Below are positions 1 to 9,258 of a stretch of DNA of 64,000 nucleotides, piece by piece. Source of the DNA: Rhizobium sp. NLR16a (GTDB taxonomy: Bacteria > Pseudomonadota > Alphaproteobacteria > Rhizobiales > Rhizobiaceae); NCBI RefSeq assembly GCF_017948245.1, contig NZ_CP072865.1:3931501-3995500 (forward strand), given 5' to 3'. The position numbers and the translations under genes are program-made. Position 1 is the stretch's first letter; the number at the start of each line of letters is the position of its first letter. The notes below the pieces were generated by a model that was not told where the DNA came from, did not search any database, and saw only the letters and a program-made list of their open reading frames with translations.

Positions 1-368
1 TCCACATCCGCATCAAATGCCCGCCCGGTGCTGCCGGATGCACGCCGCAAGCTCCCGTCGCCTCAGGAGACGGCTGCGACAAGTCGCTCGCTTATTGGTT
101 CACCCCGGCGCCTTGGGCACCGCCCAAACCGCCCAAACCCGGCGCCAAGCCCCCGAAGCCGCCGCGTGAGATGATGATCACCGACCTGCCGAAGGCCTGC
201 TCTGCCGTGCTCGATGCCGCTTCTGTCGCTTCGATGCAGGCCGCCACCTATGGCGGGCCTTCCGCCGTAAGCGCGTTCGCCGCCGCTCCGGCAGCCGCGC
301 CGGCTGATGATGACGAGGGGTTGCCGGATGTCGGCCCGGTTCCGAACGACAAGCCGGCGATCCAATGA
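1..368 (+). CDS. mepA: Penicillin-insensitive murein endopeptidase, C-terminal part (partial)
   Basis: The reading frame is open from base 3 to the stop at 366-368, so the gene starts before the window. The first residues, HIRIKC followed by PPGAAGC and later SGDGC, match the end of the MepA (peptidase M74) family, where the catalytic-domain sequence H-x-R-(L/I)-x-C-P is followed by a GDGC motif. MepA is a periplasmic metalloenzyme that cuts D-Ala-meso-DAP cross-links in peptidoglycan. After the family domain comes a proline/lysine-rich stretch (PPKPPKPGAKPPKPP) and an Ala-rich tail, a common rhizobial extension. The metal-binding residues are mostly outside the window, so activity cannot be judged here. 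Confidence 0.8.
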   Translation, partial: HIRIKCPPGAAGCTPQAPVASGDGCDKSLAYWFTPAPWAPPKPPKPGAKPPKPPREMMITDLPKACSAVLDAASVASMQAATYGGPSAVSAFAAAPAAAPADDDEGLPDVGPVPNDKPAIQ

Positions 369-454
369 ATGGGCGGACGCGTTGTCTTTCAAATCGCAAA
401 TTCTTGGTATAAAGCGATCAAATCGATTGAATTGTTGGGGCGGAGATTCCTTTC

Positions 455-835
455 ATGGCCGGCAGCAAGTGCCTTGCGCTGATCGCGCATGACCAGAAGA
501 AGGACGACATGGCGGCTTTCGCCCGCGCCAATCAGGACCTTCTCTCGCGCTGGAAGATCGTCGCGACAGGTACCACCGGCGGTCGCGTGCTCGACGCCGC
601 TCCCGGTCTCGACGTCACCAGACTGAAAAGCGGGCCGCTCGGCGGCGACCAGCAGATCGGCGCGCTGATCTCGACCGGCGAAGTCGACGCGCTGATTTTC
701 TTCGTCGACCCGCTGACACCGATGCCGCATGATGTCGACGTGAAGGCGCTGATGCGGCTGGCGATTGTCTACGACATTCCGATGGCGCTCAACCACGCGA
801 CCGCTATAAAGCTCCTTCCCACACTCGAAGCCTGA
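455..835 (+). CDS. mgsA: Methylglyoxal synthase
   Basis: The 126-residue protein covers the whole MgsA fold. It converts dihydroxyacetone phosphate to methylglyoxal and phosphate in the cytosol, a bypass of lower glycolysis when phosphate is short. Visible motifs are ALIAHDQKK near the N-terminus, TGTTGG (residues 38-43) for phosphate binding, GGDQQ with Asp65 in the place of the catalytic Asp71 of the E. coli enzyme, and [18 protein letters not shown] near 91-108. The protein is shorter than the 152-residue E. coli form because the C-terminal tail is missing. GGAG lies 13 bases before the ATG. glk follows after 17 bases, so the two may be co-transcribed. Confidence 0.95.
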   Translation: MAGSKCLALIAHDQKKDDMAAFARANQDLLSRWKIVATGTTGGRVLDAAPGLDVTRLKSGPLGGDQQIGALISTGEVDALIFFVDPLTPMPHDVDVKALMRLAIVYDIPMALNHATAIKLLPTLEA

Positions 836-852
836 TCAGCACGGAACCGGCC

Positions 853-1878
853 ATGCCCAAATCCAATCACAGCACCGCTCCGCTTCCCTTCCCGATCCTG
901 ATCGGCGATATTGGCGGCACCAATGCCCGCTTCTCCATCCTGACCGACGCCTATGCCGAACCGAAGCAGTTTCCGAACGTGCGCACGGCGGATTTCGCCA
1001 CGATTGACGAAGCGATCCAAAAGGGCGTGCGCGACAAGACAGCGGTGCAGCCGCGCTCGGCGATCCTCGCCGTCGCCGGCCCGATCAACGACGACGAGAT
1101 CCCCCTGACCAATTGCGACTGGGTGGTGCGGCCAAAGACGATGATCGAGGGCCTCGGCATCGAGGACGTGCTCGTCGTCAACGATTTCGAGGCGCAGGCG
1201 CTGGCGATTGCCGCCCTGTCTGATGAAAACCGCGAACGTATCGGCAGCGCCACCGGCGACATGGTCGCCTCGCGCGTCGTGCTCGGACCCGGCACCGGCC
1301 TCGGCGTCGGCGGACTCGTGCATGCCCAGCATACTTGGATTCCGGTTCCCGGCGAAGGCGGCCATGTCGATCTCGGGCCGCGCAGCAAGCGCGACTATGA
1401 AATCTTTCCGCATATCGAGACGATCGAAGGTCGTATTTCGGCCGAACAGATCCTCTGCGGACGCGGCCTCGTCAATCTCTACAACGCCATCTGCGTGGTC
1501 GACGGGAGCCAGCCGACGATGAAGGATCCGGCCGAGATCACCTCGCATGCGCTTGCCGGCAGCGATAAGACCGCCGTCGAGACCGTTTCGCTGTTTGCCA
1601 CCTATCTCGGCCGCGTGGCCGGCGACATGGCGATGGTGTTCATGGCGCGTGGCGGCGTCTACCTCTCCGGCGGCATCTCGCAGAAGATCCTCCCGGCGCT
1701 GAAGAAACCGGAATTCCGGCAGGCTTTCGAGGACAAGGCGCCACATAGTGCGCTGCTTCGCACCATCCCGACCTATGTGGTGACGCATCCGCTGGCGGCG
1801 CTCGCCGGGCTTTCGTCCTATGCGCGGATGCCGGCCAATTTCGGCGTATCGACGGAAGGCCGCCGCTGGCGGCGCTGA
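853..1878 (+). CDS. glk: Glucokinase
   Basis: This 341-residue protein belongs to the bacterial glucokinase family (ROK-unrelated, E. coli Glk type) and phosphorylates glucose with ATP. The N-terminal phosphate motif [10 protein letters not shown] is at residues 18-27. Further conserved pieces are [22 protein letters not shown], the glucose-binding [21 protein letters not shown] and [10 protein letters not shown] near the C-terminus. It lies 17 bases after mgsA, giving a small carbon-flux pair with gpmA two genes further on. A 10-bp GC-rich hairpin follows the stop. Confidence 0.95.
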   Translation: MPKSNHSTAPLPFPILIGDIGGTNARFSILTDAYAEPKQFPNVRTADFATIDEAIQKGVRDKTAVQPRSAILAVAGPINDDEIPLTNCDWVVRPKTMIEGLGIEDVLVVNDFEAQALAIAALSDENRERIGSATGDMVASRVVLGPGTGLGVGGLVHAQHTWIPVPGEGGHVDLGPRSKRDYEIFPHIETIEGRISAEQILCGRGLVNLYNAICVVDGSQPTMKDPAEITSHALAGSDKTAVETVSLFATYLGRVAGDMAMVFMARGGVYLSGGISQKILPALKKPEFRQAFEDKAPHSALLRTIPTYVVTHPLAALAGLSSYARMPANFGVSTEGRRWRR

Positions 1879-1884
1879 GCCCAG

Positions 1885-1907
1885 GGCGCGTCCCTCCGGG
1901 ACGCGCC
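1885..1907. terminator. Hairpin after glk, possible terminator
   Basis: GGCGCGTCCC and GGGACGCGCC form a perfect 10-bp stem with a 3-base loop, 7 bases after the glk stop. There is no T run, so it may stabilise the transcript end or act as a weak terminator before the next gene. Confidence 0.45.
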
Positions 1908-2002
1908 GCGGTCTAGCCAAACCAGTCCCAACTCTTTATAGAGCCGGCCAAAGTGCGCGCCACATTCACGACGCGCTCAGTCTCGGACAGGAAGCTTGAT
2001 AT

Positions 2003-3790
2003 TTGGAAGCCGTGGAAAGCAGAAAGCAGAGCGTCAGCAGCGATACCGTCACCGGCATCCTGAAGCGCATCATCGCTGAAAACGGCCGCGACCATCTCTG
2101 GGGTTATGTCTTCGCTATCGTCTGCCTCGTGGTCGTGGCACTTTCGACGGCGTTCACCGCCTGGATCATGCGGGCGATCATCGACGAGGCCTTCGCCAAC
2201 CGCCGCGCCGACGTCGTCTGGATCATCTGTCTTTCGATCTTCATTGCCTTCGTGCTGCGCGGCTTTGCCAGCTACGGCCAGGCGGTGGCGCTTTCCAAGG
2301 TCGGCAACAATATCGTCGCCCGCTATCAGCGCCGCCTCTATGCCCATCTGATGACGCTTTCAGTCGGCTTTTTCAGCGAGGCGCGCTCGGCTCATATCGC
2401 CGCGCAAGTCAGCCAGAACGTTAGCGGCATCCGTGACGTGCTCAACCTGACGATCACCTCGACGGTGCGCGACCTCCTGACATTCGTTTCGCTGATCGGC
2501 GTGATGGTCCTCCAGGACCCGCTGCTGAGCCTCGCCGTGTTCATCATGGCGCCGCCACTGCTCTATGCGCTGCGTTATGTTTCCAAACGTCTTCGCTCGG
2601 CAACCCGCGAGGCCGTGCATCTGAACAGCCACGTGCTGGGGGCCATGCAGGAGACGATCCAGGGTATTGCCATCGTCAAAGCCTTCACGATGGAAGAGGA
2701 GCTGGAGAACAAGGTCAACAAGCTCATCACCGCCGCCGAAAACCGGGCGAACCGGATTGCCCGGCTTTCCGAGCGCACCTCGCCGCTGACGGAGAGCTTC
2801 GCAGGCTTTGCCGTCGCCAGCGTGCTTGCCTATGCCGCCTATCGCTCGATCTATTACAATGTGGCCCCGGGCGCCTTCTTCTCCTTCGTGACGGCGCTGC
2901 TGCTTGCCTATGACCCGGCCCGCCGCCTTGCCCGCCTGCAGGTGCAGATGGAACGCGCCGTCGTCAATGCACGGATGATCTACGAATTGCTGGACATGGA
3001 GCCGCGCCAGCGCGACCTGCCGGATGCCCGGCCGCTGACGGTGACGCAGGCGCGCATCGAATTCCGCAATGTTTCCTTCGCCTACGGCAGTGAAAGCGTG
3101 CTGAACAGTGTCAGCTTCGTCGCCGAGGGCGGGACGACCACGGCGCTTGTCGGCCCCTCTGGAGCGGGCAAATCCACCGTCATCAGCCTCATTCCGCGCT
3201 TCTACGACCCTCGTGAAGGCGAGATCCTGATCGACGGGCAGGATATCGCCCACATCACCAAGAAGTCGCTGCGCCAGCAGCTCGCCTATGTCTCGCAGCA
3301 GCCCTACCTGTTCGAGGGCACGATCCGCGACAATATCCGCTACGGCCGGCCGGAAGCGACCGATGCCGAGGTGGAAGAGGCCGCCCGGCTTGCCTATGCG
3401 CATGACTTCATCTCAGCGCAGCCGCAGGGTTACGATACGCCTGTCGGCGAAAACGGCGTGACGCTTTCAGGCGGCCAGCGCCAGCGACTTTCCATCGCGC
3501 GCGCTTTGGTGCGCAATGCACCGATCCTGCTGCTCGACGAGGCGACCTCCGCCCTCGACACCGAATCCGAGGCCGCCGTGCAGAAGGCGCTCGACGAGGC
3601 GATGACCGGGCGCACCGTGGTGGTGATCGCCCATCGGCTATCGACCGTGGTGCGCGCCGACAAGATCGTCGTCATGCAGCAGGGCCGGGTCGTCGAGGAG
3701 GGCAATCATGAGACGCTTGCGAAGGTCAGCGACGGTCTTTACGCTCGCCTCAACAATCTGCAGAGGCCCTCGGCCTCGGATTCATACTAA
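2003..3790 (+). CDS. ABC exporter, fused permease and ATPase (MsbA/LmrA type)
   Basis: The 595-residue half-transporter has an N-terminal six-helix membrane domain (about residues 25-320) and a C-terminal ATPase. Walker A GPSGAGKST is near residue 384, the Q-loop is in YVSQQPYLF, the signature is LSGGQRQR and Walker B is ILLLDEATSALD. This is the lipid/drug exporter family (ABC_membrane plus ABC_tran) and would work as a homodimer in the inner membrane. The substrate cannot be read from sequence. The start is a TTG with AGGAAG 8 bases upstream; a GTG three codons later is the alternative. dapB follows after 15 bases. Confidence 0.9.
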   Translation: MEAVESRKQSVSSDTVTGILKRIIAENGRDHLWGYVFAIVCLVVVALSTAFTAWIMRAIIDEAFANRRADVVWIICLSIFIAFVLRGFASYGQAVALSKVGNNIVARYQRRLYAHLMTLSVGFFSEARSAHIAAQVSQNVSGIRDVLNLTITSTVRDLLTFVSLIGVMVLQDPLLSLAVFIMAPPLLYALRYVSKRLRSATREAVHLNSHVLGAMQETIQGIAIVKAFTMEEELENKVNKLITAAENRANRIARLSERTSPLTESFAGFAVASVLAYAAYRSIYYNVAPGAFFSFVTALLLAYDPARRLARLQVQMERAVVNARMIYELLDMEPRQRDLPDARPLTVTQARIEFRNVSFAYGSESVLNSVSFVAEGGTTTALVGPSGAGKSTVISLIPRFYDPREGEILIDGQDIAHITKKSLRQQLAYVSQQPYLFEGTIRDNIRYGRPEATDAEVEEAARLAYAHDFISAQPQGYDTPVGENGVTLSGGQRQRLSIARALVRNAPILLLDEATSALDTESEAAVQKALDEAMTGRTVVVIAHRLSTVVRADKIVVMQQGRVVEEGNHETLAKVSDGLYARLNNLQRPSASDSY

Positions 3791-3805
3791 GCTGGCGAGA
3801 CTGAC

Positions 3806-4630
3806 ATGAGCGATGCTGCGATGAAACTGGTGGTGGTCGGCGCAGCGGGACGCATGGGGCAGACGCTGATCCGGCTCATTCATTCCATGGAAGGCGTGAT
3901 GCTGCATGCCGCCGTCGAACGTGCCGGCTCGCCCTTCGTCGGCAAGGATGCCGGTGAAATTGCCGGGCTCGGCCCGACCGGCGTCATCATCGGCGACGAT
4001 CCGCTCCAGGCTTTCCTGCATGCCGAAGGCGTGCTCGATTTCACCGCGCCTGCCGCCACGGTGGAGTTTTCCGGTCTCGCCGCTCAGGCCCGCATCGTCC
4101 ATGTCATCGGCACGACAGGCTGCTCGACCGAGGACAACGCGAAGATCGCCGCCGCGGCACGCCATGCCCGCGTCGTCAAGACTGGCAATATGAGCCTCGG
4201 CGTCAATCTGCTCAGCGTTCTGGCCGAGCAGGCGGCACGAGCGCTCGATCCGGCGGACTGGGACATCGAGATCCTGGAAATGCACCACAAGCACAAAGTC
4301 GATGCTCCTTCCGGCACCGCCCTTCTCTTCGGCGAAGCGGCAGCCAAGGGCCGCAGTATCGATCTTGCCTCGAAATCGGTGAGGGTCCGCGACGGCCACA
4401 CCGGCGCGCGCGAAGTCGGCACGATCGGTTTTGCGACGCTGCGCGGCGGCTCGGTCATCGGCGAGCATTCCGTGCTTTTTGCCGGAGAAGGCGAAATCGT
4501 CACCCTGTCGCACAGCGCGGCAGACCGCTCGATCTTCGCGCGCGGCGCGATCAAGGCGGCGCTCTGGGCGCGCGACAAGAAGCCAGGTTTCTATTCCATG
4601 CTCGACGTGCTCGGGCTTTCTTCCCAATAA
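3806..4630 (+). CDS. dapB: 4-hydroxy-tetrahydrodipicolinate reductase
   Basis: DapB makes tetrahydrodipicolinate with NAD(P)H in the lysine and meso-diaminopimelate pathway. The 274-residue protein has the N-terminal dinucleotide motif [10 protein letters not shown], the hinge [11 protein letters not shown] and the substrate motif [16 protein letters not shown], with the catalytic His pair and the following Lys. An in-frame ATG five codons in (position 3821) is a possible second start, but the first ATG fits the family length. It sits 15 bases after the ABC exporter and 21 bases before gpmA. Confidence 0.97.
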   Translation: MSDAAMKLVVVGAAGRMGQTLIRLIHSMEGVMLHAAVERAGSPFVGKDAGEIAGLGPTGVIIGDDPLQAFLHAEGVLDFTAPAATVEFSGLAAQARIVHVIGTTGCSTEDNAKIAAAARHARVVKTGNMSLGVNLLSVLAEQAARALDPADWDIEILEMHHKHKVDAPSGTALLFGEAAAKGRSIDLASKSVRVRDGHTGAREVGTIGFATLRGGSVIGEHSVLFAGEGEIVTLSHSAADRSIFARGAIKAALWARDKKPGFYSMLDVLGLSSQ

Positions 4631-4651
4631 CGACATCTCGGAGGCATATTC

Positions 4652-5287
4652 ATGAGCGGTACCCTCGTCCTCGTTCGCCACGGCCAGAGTGACTGGAACC
4701 TGAAGAATCTCTTCACCGGCTGGAAGGACCCGGATCTGACGGAGCTCGGCATCCAGGAAGCCAACGCCGGCGGCGCCGCACTTGCCGAATACGGGATCAA
4801 ATTCGACGTCGCCTATACCTCGGCGCTGGTGCGCGCGCAGCACACGCTGAAGCTCATCCTCGACAAGGTCGGCCAGCCCGACCTCGAGACGATCCGCGAC
4901 CAGGCGCTGAACGAGCGCGACTACGGCGATCTCTCCGGCCTCAACAAGGATGACGCGCGTGCCAAATGGGGCGAGGAACAGGTTCATATCTGGCGCCGTT
5001 CCTATGACGTGCCGCCGCCGGGCGGCGAGAGCCTGCGCGACACCGGCGCCCGTGTCTGGCCTTACTACCTCACGGAAATCCTGCCGCGCGTGCTGCGCGG
5101 CGAAAAGGTGCTGGTCGCCGCCCACGGTAATTCGCTGCGCTCGCTGGTCATGGTGCTCGACAAGCTGACCAAAGAAGGCGTGCTCGCCCTCAATCTCGCG
5201 ACCGGCGTTCCAATGGTCTACAAGCTGAAGGCGGATTCAACCGTGGCTTCAAAGGAAGTTCTGGGCGATATGTCCGGTGCACACTAA
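4652..5287 (+). CDS. gpmA: 2,3-bisphosphoglycerate-dependent phosphoglycerate mutase
   Basis: The protein interconverts 3- and 2-phosphoglycerate. [10 protein letters not shown] at residues 7-16 carries the phospho-accepting His10. [10 protein letters not shown] holds the acid/base Glu, and AAHGNSLR supplies the second active-site His. At 211 residues it is the short alphaproteobacterial form (about 250 in E. coli), with the usual lid shortened. A GGAGG ribosome site lies 8 bases before the ATG. It is the last gene of the rightward run and is followed by a terminator-like stem. Confidence 0.96.
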   Translation: MSGTLVLVRHGQSDWNLKNLFTGWKDPDLTELGIQEANAGGAALAEYGIKFDVAYTSALVRAQHTLKLILDKVGQPDLETIRDQALNERDYGDLSGLNKDDARAKWGEEQVHIWRRSYDVPPPGGESLRDTGARVWPYYLTEILPRVLRGEKVLVAAHGNSLRSLVMVLDKLTKEGVLALNLATGVPMVYKLKADSTVASKEVLGDMSGAH

Positions 5288-5292
5288 TTCGG

Positions 5293-5332
5293 TGAGGCGT
5301 GCCGCCGTAAGCGGTCGGCACGCCTTGCCTCA
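5293..5332. terminator. Bidirectional terminator-like stem between gpmA and phnF
   Basis: GGCGTGCCG (5296-5304) pairs with CGGCACGCC (5316-5324), and the flanking TGAGGC/GCCTCA (5293-5298 and 5327-5332) can extend or compete with the stem. It lies between convergent gene ends. It has no long T run on either strand. Confidence 0.55.
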
Positions 5333-5342
5333 ACTATTGGCC

Positions 5343-6080
5343 TCAGTTCTCGATCGTGAACTGCACCCGGTCGGCGGCGAAACGGCTGATCGAATATTGC
5401 ACCGGCACGCCGTCGAGATCGGTGTTCATTGCCTTGGCGATCAGCAGGATCGCGCCGGGGGTGAGTTCCAGGTCGGCAAGGTCGGCTGTCCCGGCATGGG
5501 CAGCCGTCACCTCGGTTGTCGCGCGGACATAATCCGCCACGCCAAGCTCGGCGAAAGCCTTGGTGATCGATTCATGCTTGCGGTAGGCCTCGCCGATCCC
5601 GGCGAAACGGCCGGCGGGAAACCAGCTCGTCGCTTTTGAAACCGGCCGCCTGTCGGCATGGCGCAATGTTTCCAGCCGGATCACTTGCTCGCCCTGTTTC
5701 ACACCCAACCAGCGGGCAACCTCGGCGCTCGCCTCCTCCTGCGCCTCATCGAGCAGAAGACCACGCGTCTCGCGCGCCTGATCGCCGATGCCGGCAGTGA
5801 AGCGCGTGCGCCGGGTGATCGGGAAGTTCAGCCGCTGCTTGCGCTCGATCAGCGTGCCGCGGCCTTGCACCGCGCGCACGATCCCCTCCTGCGCCAGCGC
5901 CGCCAGCGCACTGCGCACCGTATGCCTGTTAACGCCGAATTGCAGCGCCAGCACCGTTTCCGGCGGCACCATTCCCGTTTCGTCATAGGCTCCGTTGCCG
6001 ATCGCCTCGCGAATTCGATCGGCGATCTGACGCCAGAGCGCCACACCTGTCTGCCTCTGCACCTGCTTCAGTCCTGCCAT
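5343..6080 (-). CDS. phnF: GntR/HutC-type repressor of phosphonate genes
   Basis: The 245-residue protein has an N-terminal winged helix (ALWRQIADRIREAI ... VNRHTVRSALAALAQEGIV, about residues 8-75) and a UTRA ligand domain from about 90 to the end, which defines the HutC subfamily. In this position PhnF represses the C-P lyase operon. I chose the ATG at 6080, preceded by AGGGG, over a GTG at 6101; the latter would almost abut the Pho box. It is divergent from phnG. The gap holds a perfect inverted repeat that is a good candidate for its operator. Confidence 0.92.
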   Translation of the reverse strand: MAGLKQVQRQTGVALWRQIADRIREAIGNGAYDETGMVPPETVLALQFGVNRHTVRSALAALAQEGIVRAVQGRGTLIERKQRLNFPITRRTRFTAGIGDQARETRGLLLDEAQEEASAEVARWLGVKQGEQVIRLETLRHADRRPVSKATSWFPAGRFAGIGEAYRKHESITKAFAELGVADYVRATTEVTAAHAGTADLADLELTPGAILLIAKAMNTDLDGVPVQYSISRFAADRVQFTIEN

Positions 6081-6102
6081 TCTGCCCCTGCCTTGCCCCA
6101 CG

Positions 6103-6120
6103 ATGTCACACGCTTGTCAC
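6103..6120 (+). promoter_or_regulatory. Pho box (PhoB site) before phnG
   Basis: ATGTCAC, four bases, then TTGTCAC form two direct repeats with an 11-bp period. This is the PhoB geometry known from enteric bacteria and rhizobia (consensus CTGTCAT-N4-CTGTCAT). The repeats point toward phnG, and the second one lies where a -35 would be for a -10-like TAGGTA at 6137-6142. Confidence 0.75.
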
Positions 6121-6155
6121 GACACCGATTTAAGGCTAGGTATAACTTGTATGGT

Positions 6156-6173
6156 TGTCTATATCAATAGACA
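6156..6173. promoter_or_regulatory. Perfect inverted repeat, probable PhnF operator
   Basis: TGTCTAT and ATAGACA are exact inverted arms of 7 bp separated by ATCA. The repeat lies just downstream of the predicted phnG transcription start and 18 bases before the phnG ATG. Its core resembles the T/A-centred GT-n-TA-n-AC sites bound by HutC-type regulators. PhnF is encoded next door, which makes it the obvious ligand. Confidence 0.65.
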
Positions 6174-6190
6174 TTTCGAGGAAAGCAGTG

Positions 6191-6667
6191 ATGATATCAG
6201 CGGACAAGGAAGACGCCGCGTCGCAAACGGTCTCGGAGCGCAAACGCGCCGCCGATCTGTTGGCGCGAGCGGAACGGAGCGAACTCCAGGCAGTCTGGGA
6301 CGCATTGCCGCAAAAGCCCGTGGCTTATCCGGTGCGCGGACCGGAGACCGGACTTGTAATGGTGCGCGGCCGCATCGGCGGCGGCGGAGCTCCTTTCAAT
6401 CTCGGCGAGGTGACGATGACACGCGCGACGGTGCGGCTCGAGTCCGGTTCCATCGGTCATGCGCAGGCGCTCGGCACCGACCGGGAGAAGGCCCGTCTTG
6501 CGGCGATCTTCGACGCGCTCTGGCAGGAGGAGACGAGCAAGAATTTTGTCGAACAGGCACTGCTTTTGCCGATTGCCGCGCGCATCGCCGCCACTGAGCG
6601 CCGCAAGGCGGATGAGACGGCGGCAACCCGCGTCGATTTCTTCACCATGGTGCGGGGAGACAACTGA
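6191..6667 (+). CDS. phnG: C-P lyase core subunit PhnG
   Basis: PhnG is part of the PhnGHIJ core that cleaves carbon-phosphorus bonds. With PhnI, PhnH and PhnL it helps to couple alkylphosphonate to the ribose of ATP. The 158-residue protein has the family signatures LLARAERSEL and the central TGLVMVRGRIGGGGAPFNLG (within residues 50-80). I chose the ATG at 6191, with GAGGAAAG just upstream, over a TTG at 6155 that would sit inside the operator. Its stop overlaps the phnH start by one base (TGATG). Confidence 0.95.
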   Translation: MISADKEDAASQTVSERKRAADLLARAERSELQAVWDALPQKPVAYPVRGPETGLVMVRGRIGGGGAPFNLGEVTMTRATVRLESGSIGHAQALGTDREKARLAAIFDALWQEETSKNFVEQALLLPIAARIAATERRKADETAATRVDFFTMVRGDN

Positions 6668-7275
6668 TGGGTCTTGCGACAGAAGCTTTGATCGGCGGTT
6701 TTGCCGACCCGGTTTTCCATGCACAGAGCGTCTTCAAGATGCTGATGGACGGCATGGCCCGTCCCGGCGCCATTCAGACCATTGAGCCCGATATCGCTCC
6801 GCCGGCGCCGCTCGGCATTGCCGCCGGCGCGATCGCGCTCACGCTTTGCGACCACGACACGCCGGTCTGGCTTACCACGGGACTGGCGAAATCCGCCATG
6901 CCGGAGTGGCTCGGCTTCCACACTGGCGCGCCGCTGACCGCCGAGAAGGCCGATGCGCGTTTTGCCTTCATTGAGGCGGGCATTACGCTTTGCTCCTTCG
7001 GCCTGTTTGCATCAGGCACACAGGAATATCCCGACCGTTCGACGACTGTTGTCATCGAACTTCCCGAACTCGACGGCGGACGCAGGCTGGCGCTGATGGG
7101 TCCGGGCATCAAGAGTGTCGTGGAGATCGGGCCGGCCAGCCTGCCGGAGACCTTCCTCAGACTCTGGAGCGAGAACCGGGCGCTCTTCCCGCGCGGCGTC
7201 GACATCGTGTTGACCTCAGGCAGACACTTCGTCTGCCTGCCGCGCACCACCAAGATCACAGCAACGGAGATCTGA
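6667..7275 (+). CDS. phnH: C-P lyase core subunit PhnH
   Basis: PhnH (202 residues) is a PLP-transferase-like fold protein without PLP that binds PhnG, PhnI and PhnJ in the core complex. The N-terminal GGFADPVFHAQSVFKMLMDG and MARPGAIQ are characteristic, as is the C-terminal FPRGVDIVLTSGRHFVCLPRT. The start codon shares a base with the phnG stop, so translation is coupled. phnI starts 4 bases after the phnH stop. Confidence 0.96.
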   Translation: MGLATEALIGGFADPVFHAQSVFKMLMDGMARPGAIQTIEPDIAPPAPLGIAAGAIALTLCDHDTPVWLTTGLAKSAMPEWLGFHTGAPLTAEKADARFAFIEAGITLCSFGLFASGTQEYPDRSTTVVIELPELDGGRRLALMGPGIKSVVEIGPASLPETFLRLWSENRALFPRGVDIVLTSGRHFVCLPRTTKITATEI

Positions 7276-7279
7276 GCTC

Positions 7280-8386
7280 ATGTATGTTGCCGTCAAAGGT
7301 GGCGAGGCCGCCATCGCCAATGCCCATCGGCTGCTTGCCGACCGCCGCCGCGGCGACCGTTCGTTGCCGGCGATCGGCATTGAGCAGATCGTCGAACAAC
7401 TCGCCCTCGCCGTCGACCGCGTCATGGCTGAGGCCTCGCTTTTCGACCGCACGCTTGCCGCACTCGCCGTGCGCCAGTCGCGCGGCGATATGATCGAGGC
7501 GATCTTCCTGCTGCGCGCTTACCGCACGACGCTGCCGCGCTTTGGCTATTCCAGACCGCTAGACACGGCTGACATGACGATCGAACGGCGTATCTCGGCG
7601 ACCTACAAGGACCTGCCGGGCGGCCAGCTTCTTGGTCCCACTTTCGACTATACTCATCGCCTTCTCGATCCGTCGCTGCTTCAGGACGAAGCGGTCGAGG
7701 CGCCCGCCCAGCGTCCGGCCGAGACCGGCCGCGTCATGCGCGTCTCGGAAATCCTCGGCGAGGAGGGCCTGATCGAGGCCGACGGCGACATGCCCGAAGA
7801 TCACGAGATCGGCGATCTGACCCGCGAGCCGATGGAATTCCCGATGACCCGCGATCTGCGCCTGCAGGCGCTTGCCCGCGGCGACGAGGGCTTCCTGCTG
7901 GCGCTCGGTTATTCCACCCAGCGCGGCTACGGCCGCAACCATCCCTTCACCGGAGAGATCCGCATCGGCGAGGTCGAGGTGGAATTCGAGGTGCCGGAAC
8001 TCGGCTTCGCCGTCTCGCTCGGCACGATCCAGATCACCGAATGCCAGATGGTCAACCAGTTCAAGGGCTCGGCGAAGGCGCCGCCGCAATTCACCCGCGG
8101 CTACGGCCTGGTCTTCGGCCAGAGCGAGCGCAAGGCGATGGCGATGTCGCTGGTCGATCGCGCGCTTCGCGCCGAAGAGCTCGGCGAGGACATCACCGCG
8201 CCGGCCCAGGACGAGGAATTCGTCATTTCTCATTCCGACAATGTCCAGGCGACCGGTTTCGTCGAACACCTGAAGCTGCCGCATTATGTGGACTTCCAGG
8301 CGGAACTCGATCTCGTCCGCCGCATGCGCCGCGAGTTCGAAGCCGCCCGCAGCAGCGGCGAAGACATGAAGGAAGCCGCCGAATGA
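7280..8386 (+). CDS. phnI: C-P lyase core subunit PhnI (nucleosidase subunit)
   Basis: PhnI displaces adenine from ATP so that the phosphonate is attached to ribose-5'-triphosphate C1. The 368-residue protein begins MYVAVKGGEAAI and carries the conserved RQSRGDMIEAIFLLRAYRTT and RISATYKDLPGGQLLG segments. QGFLLALGY-like and LPHYVDFQAELDL are seen toward the end. Its length matches the family. Its TGA overlaps the phnJ ATG (ATGA). Confidence 0.97.
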   Translation: MYVAVKGGEAAIANAHRLLADRRRGDRSLPAIGIEQIVEQLALAVDRVMAEASLFDRTLAALAVRQSRGDMIEAIFLLRAYRTTLPRFGYSRPLDTADMTIERRISATYKDLPGGQLLGPTFDYTHRLLDPSLLQDEAVEAPAQRPAETGRVMRVSEILGEEGLIEADGDMPEDHEIGDLTREPMEFPMTRDLRLQALARGDEGFLLALGYSTQRGYGRNHPFTGEIRIGEVEVEFEVPELGFAVSLGTIQITECQMVNQFKGSAKAPPQFTRGYGLVFGQSERKAMAMSLVDRALRAEELGEDITAPAQDEEFVISHSDNVQATGFVEHLKLPHYVDFQAELDLVRRMRREFEAARSSGEDMKEAAE

Positions 8387-9258
8387 GCGATCTCGCCAGC
8401 TACAACTTCGCCTATCTCGACGAACAGACCAAGCGGATGATCCGCCGCGCCATCCTCAAGGCGATCGCCATTCCCGGCTACCAGGTGCCCTTCGCCAGCA
8501 GAGAAATGCCTATGCCCTACGGCTGGGGCACCGGCGGCGTGCAGGTGACGGCCTCGATAATCGGGCCTGATGACGTGCTGAAGGTGATCGACCAGGGCGC
8601 CGACGACACGACCAATGCCGTTTCGATCCGGGCCTTCTTCCAGAAGGTCGCCAATGTCGCGGTGACGACGCGCACCAGCGAAGCGACGATCATCCAGACG
8701 CGCCACCGCATCCCGGAAGAGAAGCTCGGGCCTGGCCAAGTGCTCGTCTACCAGGTGCCGATCCCCGAGCCGCTGCGCTTCCTCGAACCGCGCGAGACCG
8801 AGACGCGCAAGATGCATGCGCTGGAAGAATACGGCCTTATGCATGTGAAACTCTACGAGGATATCGCCCGCAACGGCCGCATCGCCACCACCTATGCCTA
8901 TCCGGTCAAGGTACATGGGCGTTATGTCATGGATCCCTCGCCGACGCCGAAATTCGATAATCCCAAGATGCACAGGTCGGAAGCGCTGCAGCTTTTCGGC
9001 GCCGGTCGCGAAAAGCGCATCTATGCCGTGCCGCCCTATACCGATGTCGTCAGCCTGGATTTTGAGGACCATCCCTTCGAGATCCAGCGCTTCGACAGGC
9101 CTTGCGCGCTCTGCGGCGCTGAGGAGGTCTACCTCGATGAGGTCATCCTCGATGACAAGGGCGGGCGCATGTTCGTCTGCTCCGATACCGACCATTGCGA
9201 AGATCGCCAGGCCCAAGGGCATGCCGGCGAAATGCTGGCCCGGGGGGCTGCAGAATGA
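8383..9258 (+). CDS. phnJ: Carbon-phosphorus lyase, radical SAM enzyme PhnJ
   Basis: PhnJ breaks the C-P bond of ribose-1-phosphonate-5-phosphate by a radical SAM reaction. It releases the alkane and leaves 5-phosphoribosyl-1,2-cyclic phosphate. The 291-residue protein keeps all known key residues at the E. coli numbers: Gly32 in AIPGYQVP (glycyl radical) and Cys241, Cys244, Cys266 and Cys272 in CALCG and VCSDTDHC (4Fe-4S cluster and thiyl radical). The frame is open for 114 codons upstream inside phnI, but the ATG at 8383 gives the family start MSDLASYNFAYLDEQ and the usual ATGA overlap. phnK overlaps its stop in the same way. Confidence 0.98.
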   Translation: MSDLASYNFAYLDEQTKRMIRRAILKAIAIPGYQVPFASREMPMPYGWGTGGVQVTASIIGPDDVLKVIDQGADDTTNAVSIRAFFQKVANVAVTTRTSEATIIQTRHRIPEEKLGPGQVLVYQVPIPEPLRFLEPRETETRKMHALEEYGLMHVKLYEDIARNGRIATTYAYPVKVHGRYVMDPSPTPKFDNPKMHRSEALQLFGAGREKRIYAVPPYTDVVSLDFEDHPFEIQRFDRPCALCGAEEVYLDEVILDDKGGRMFVCSDTDHCEDRQAQGHAGEMLARGAAE

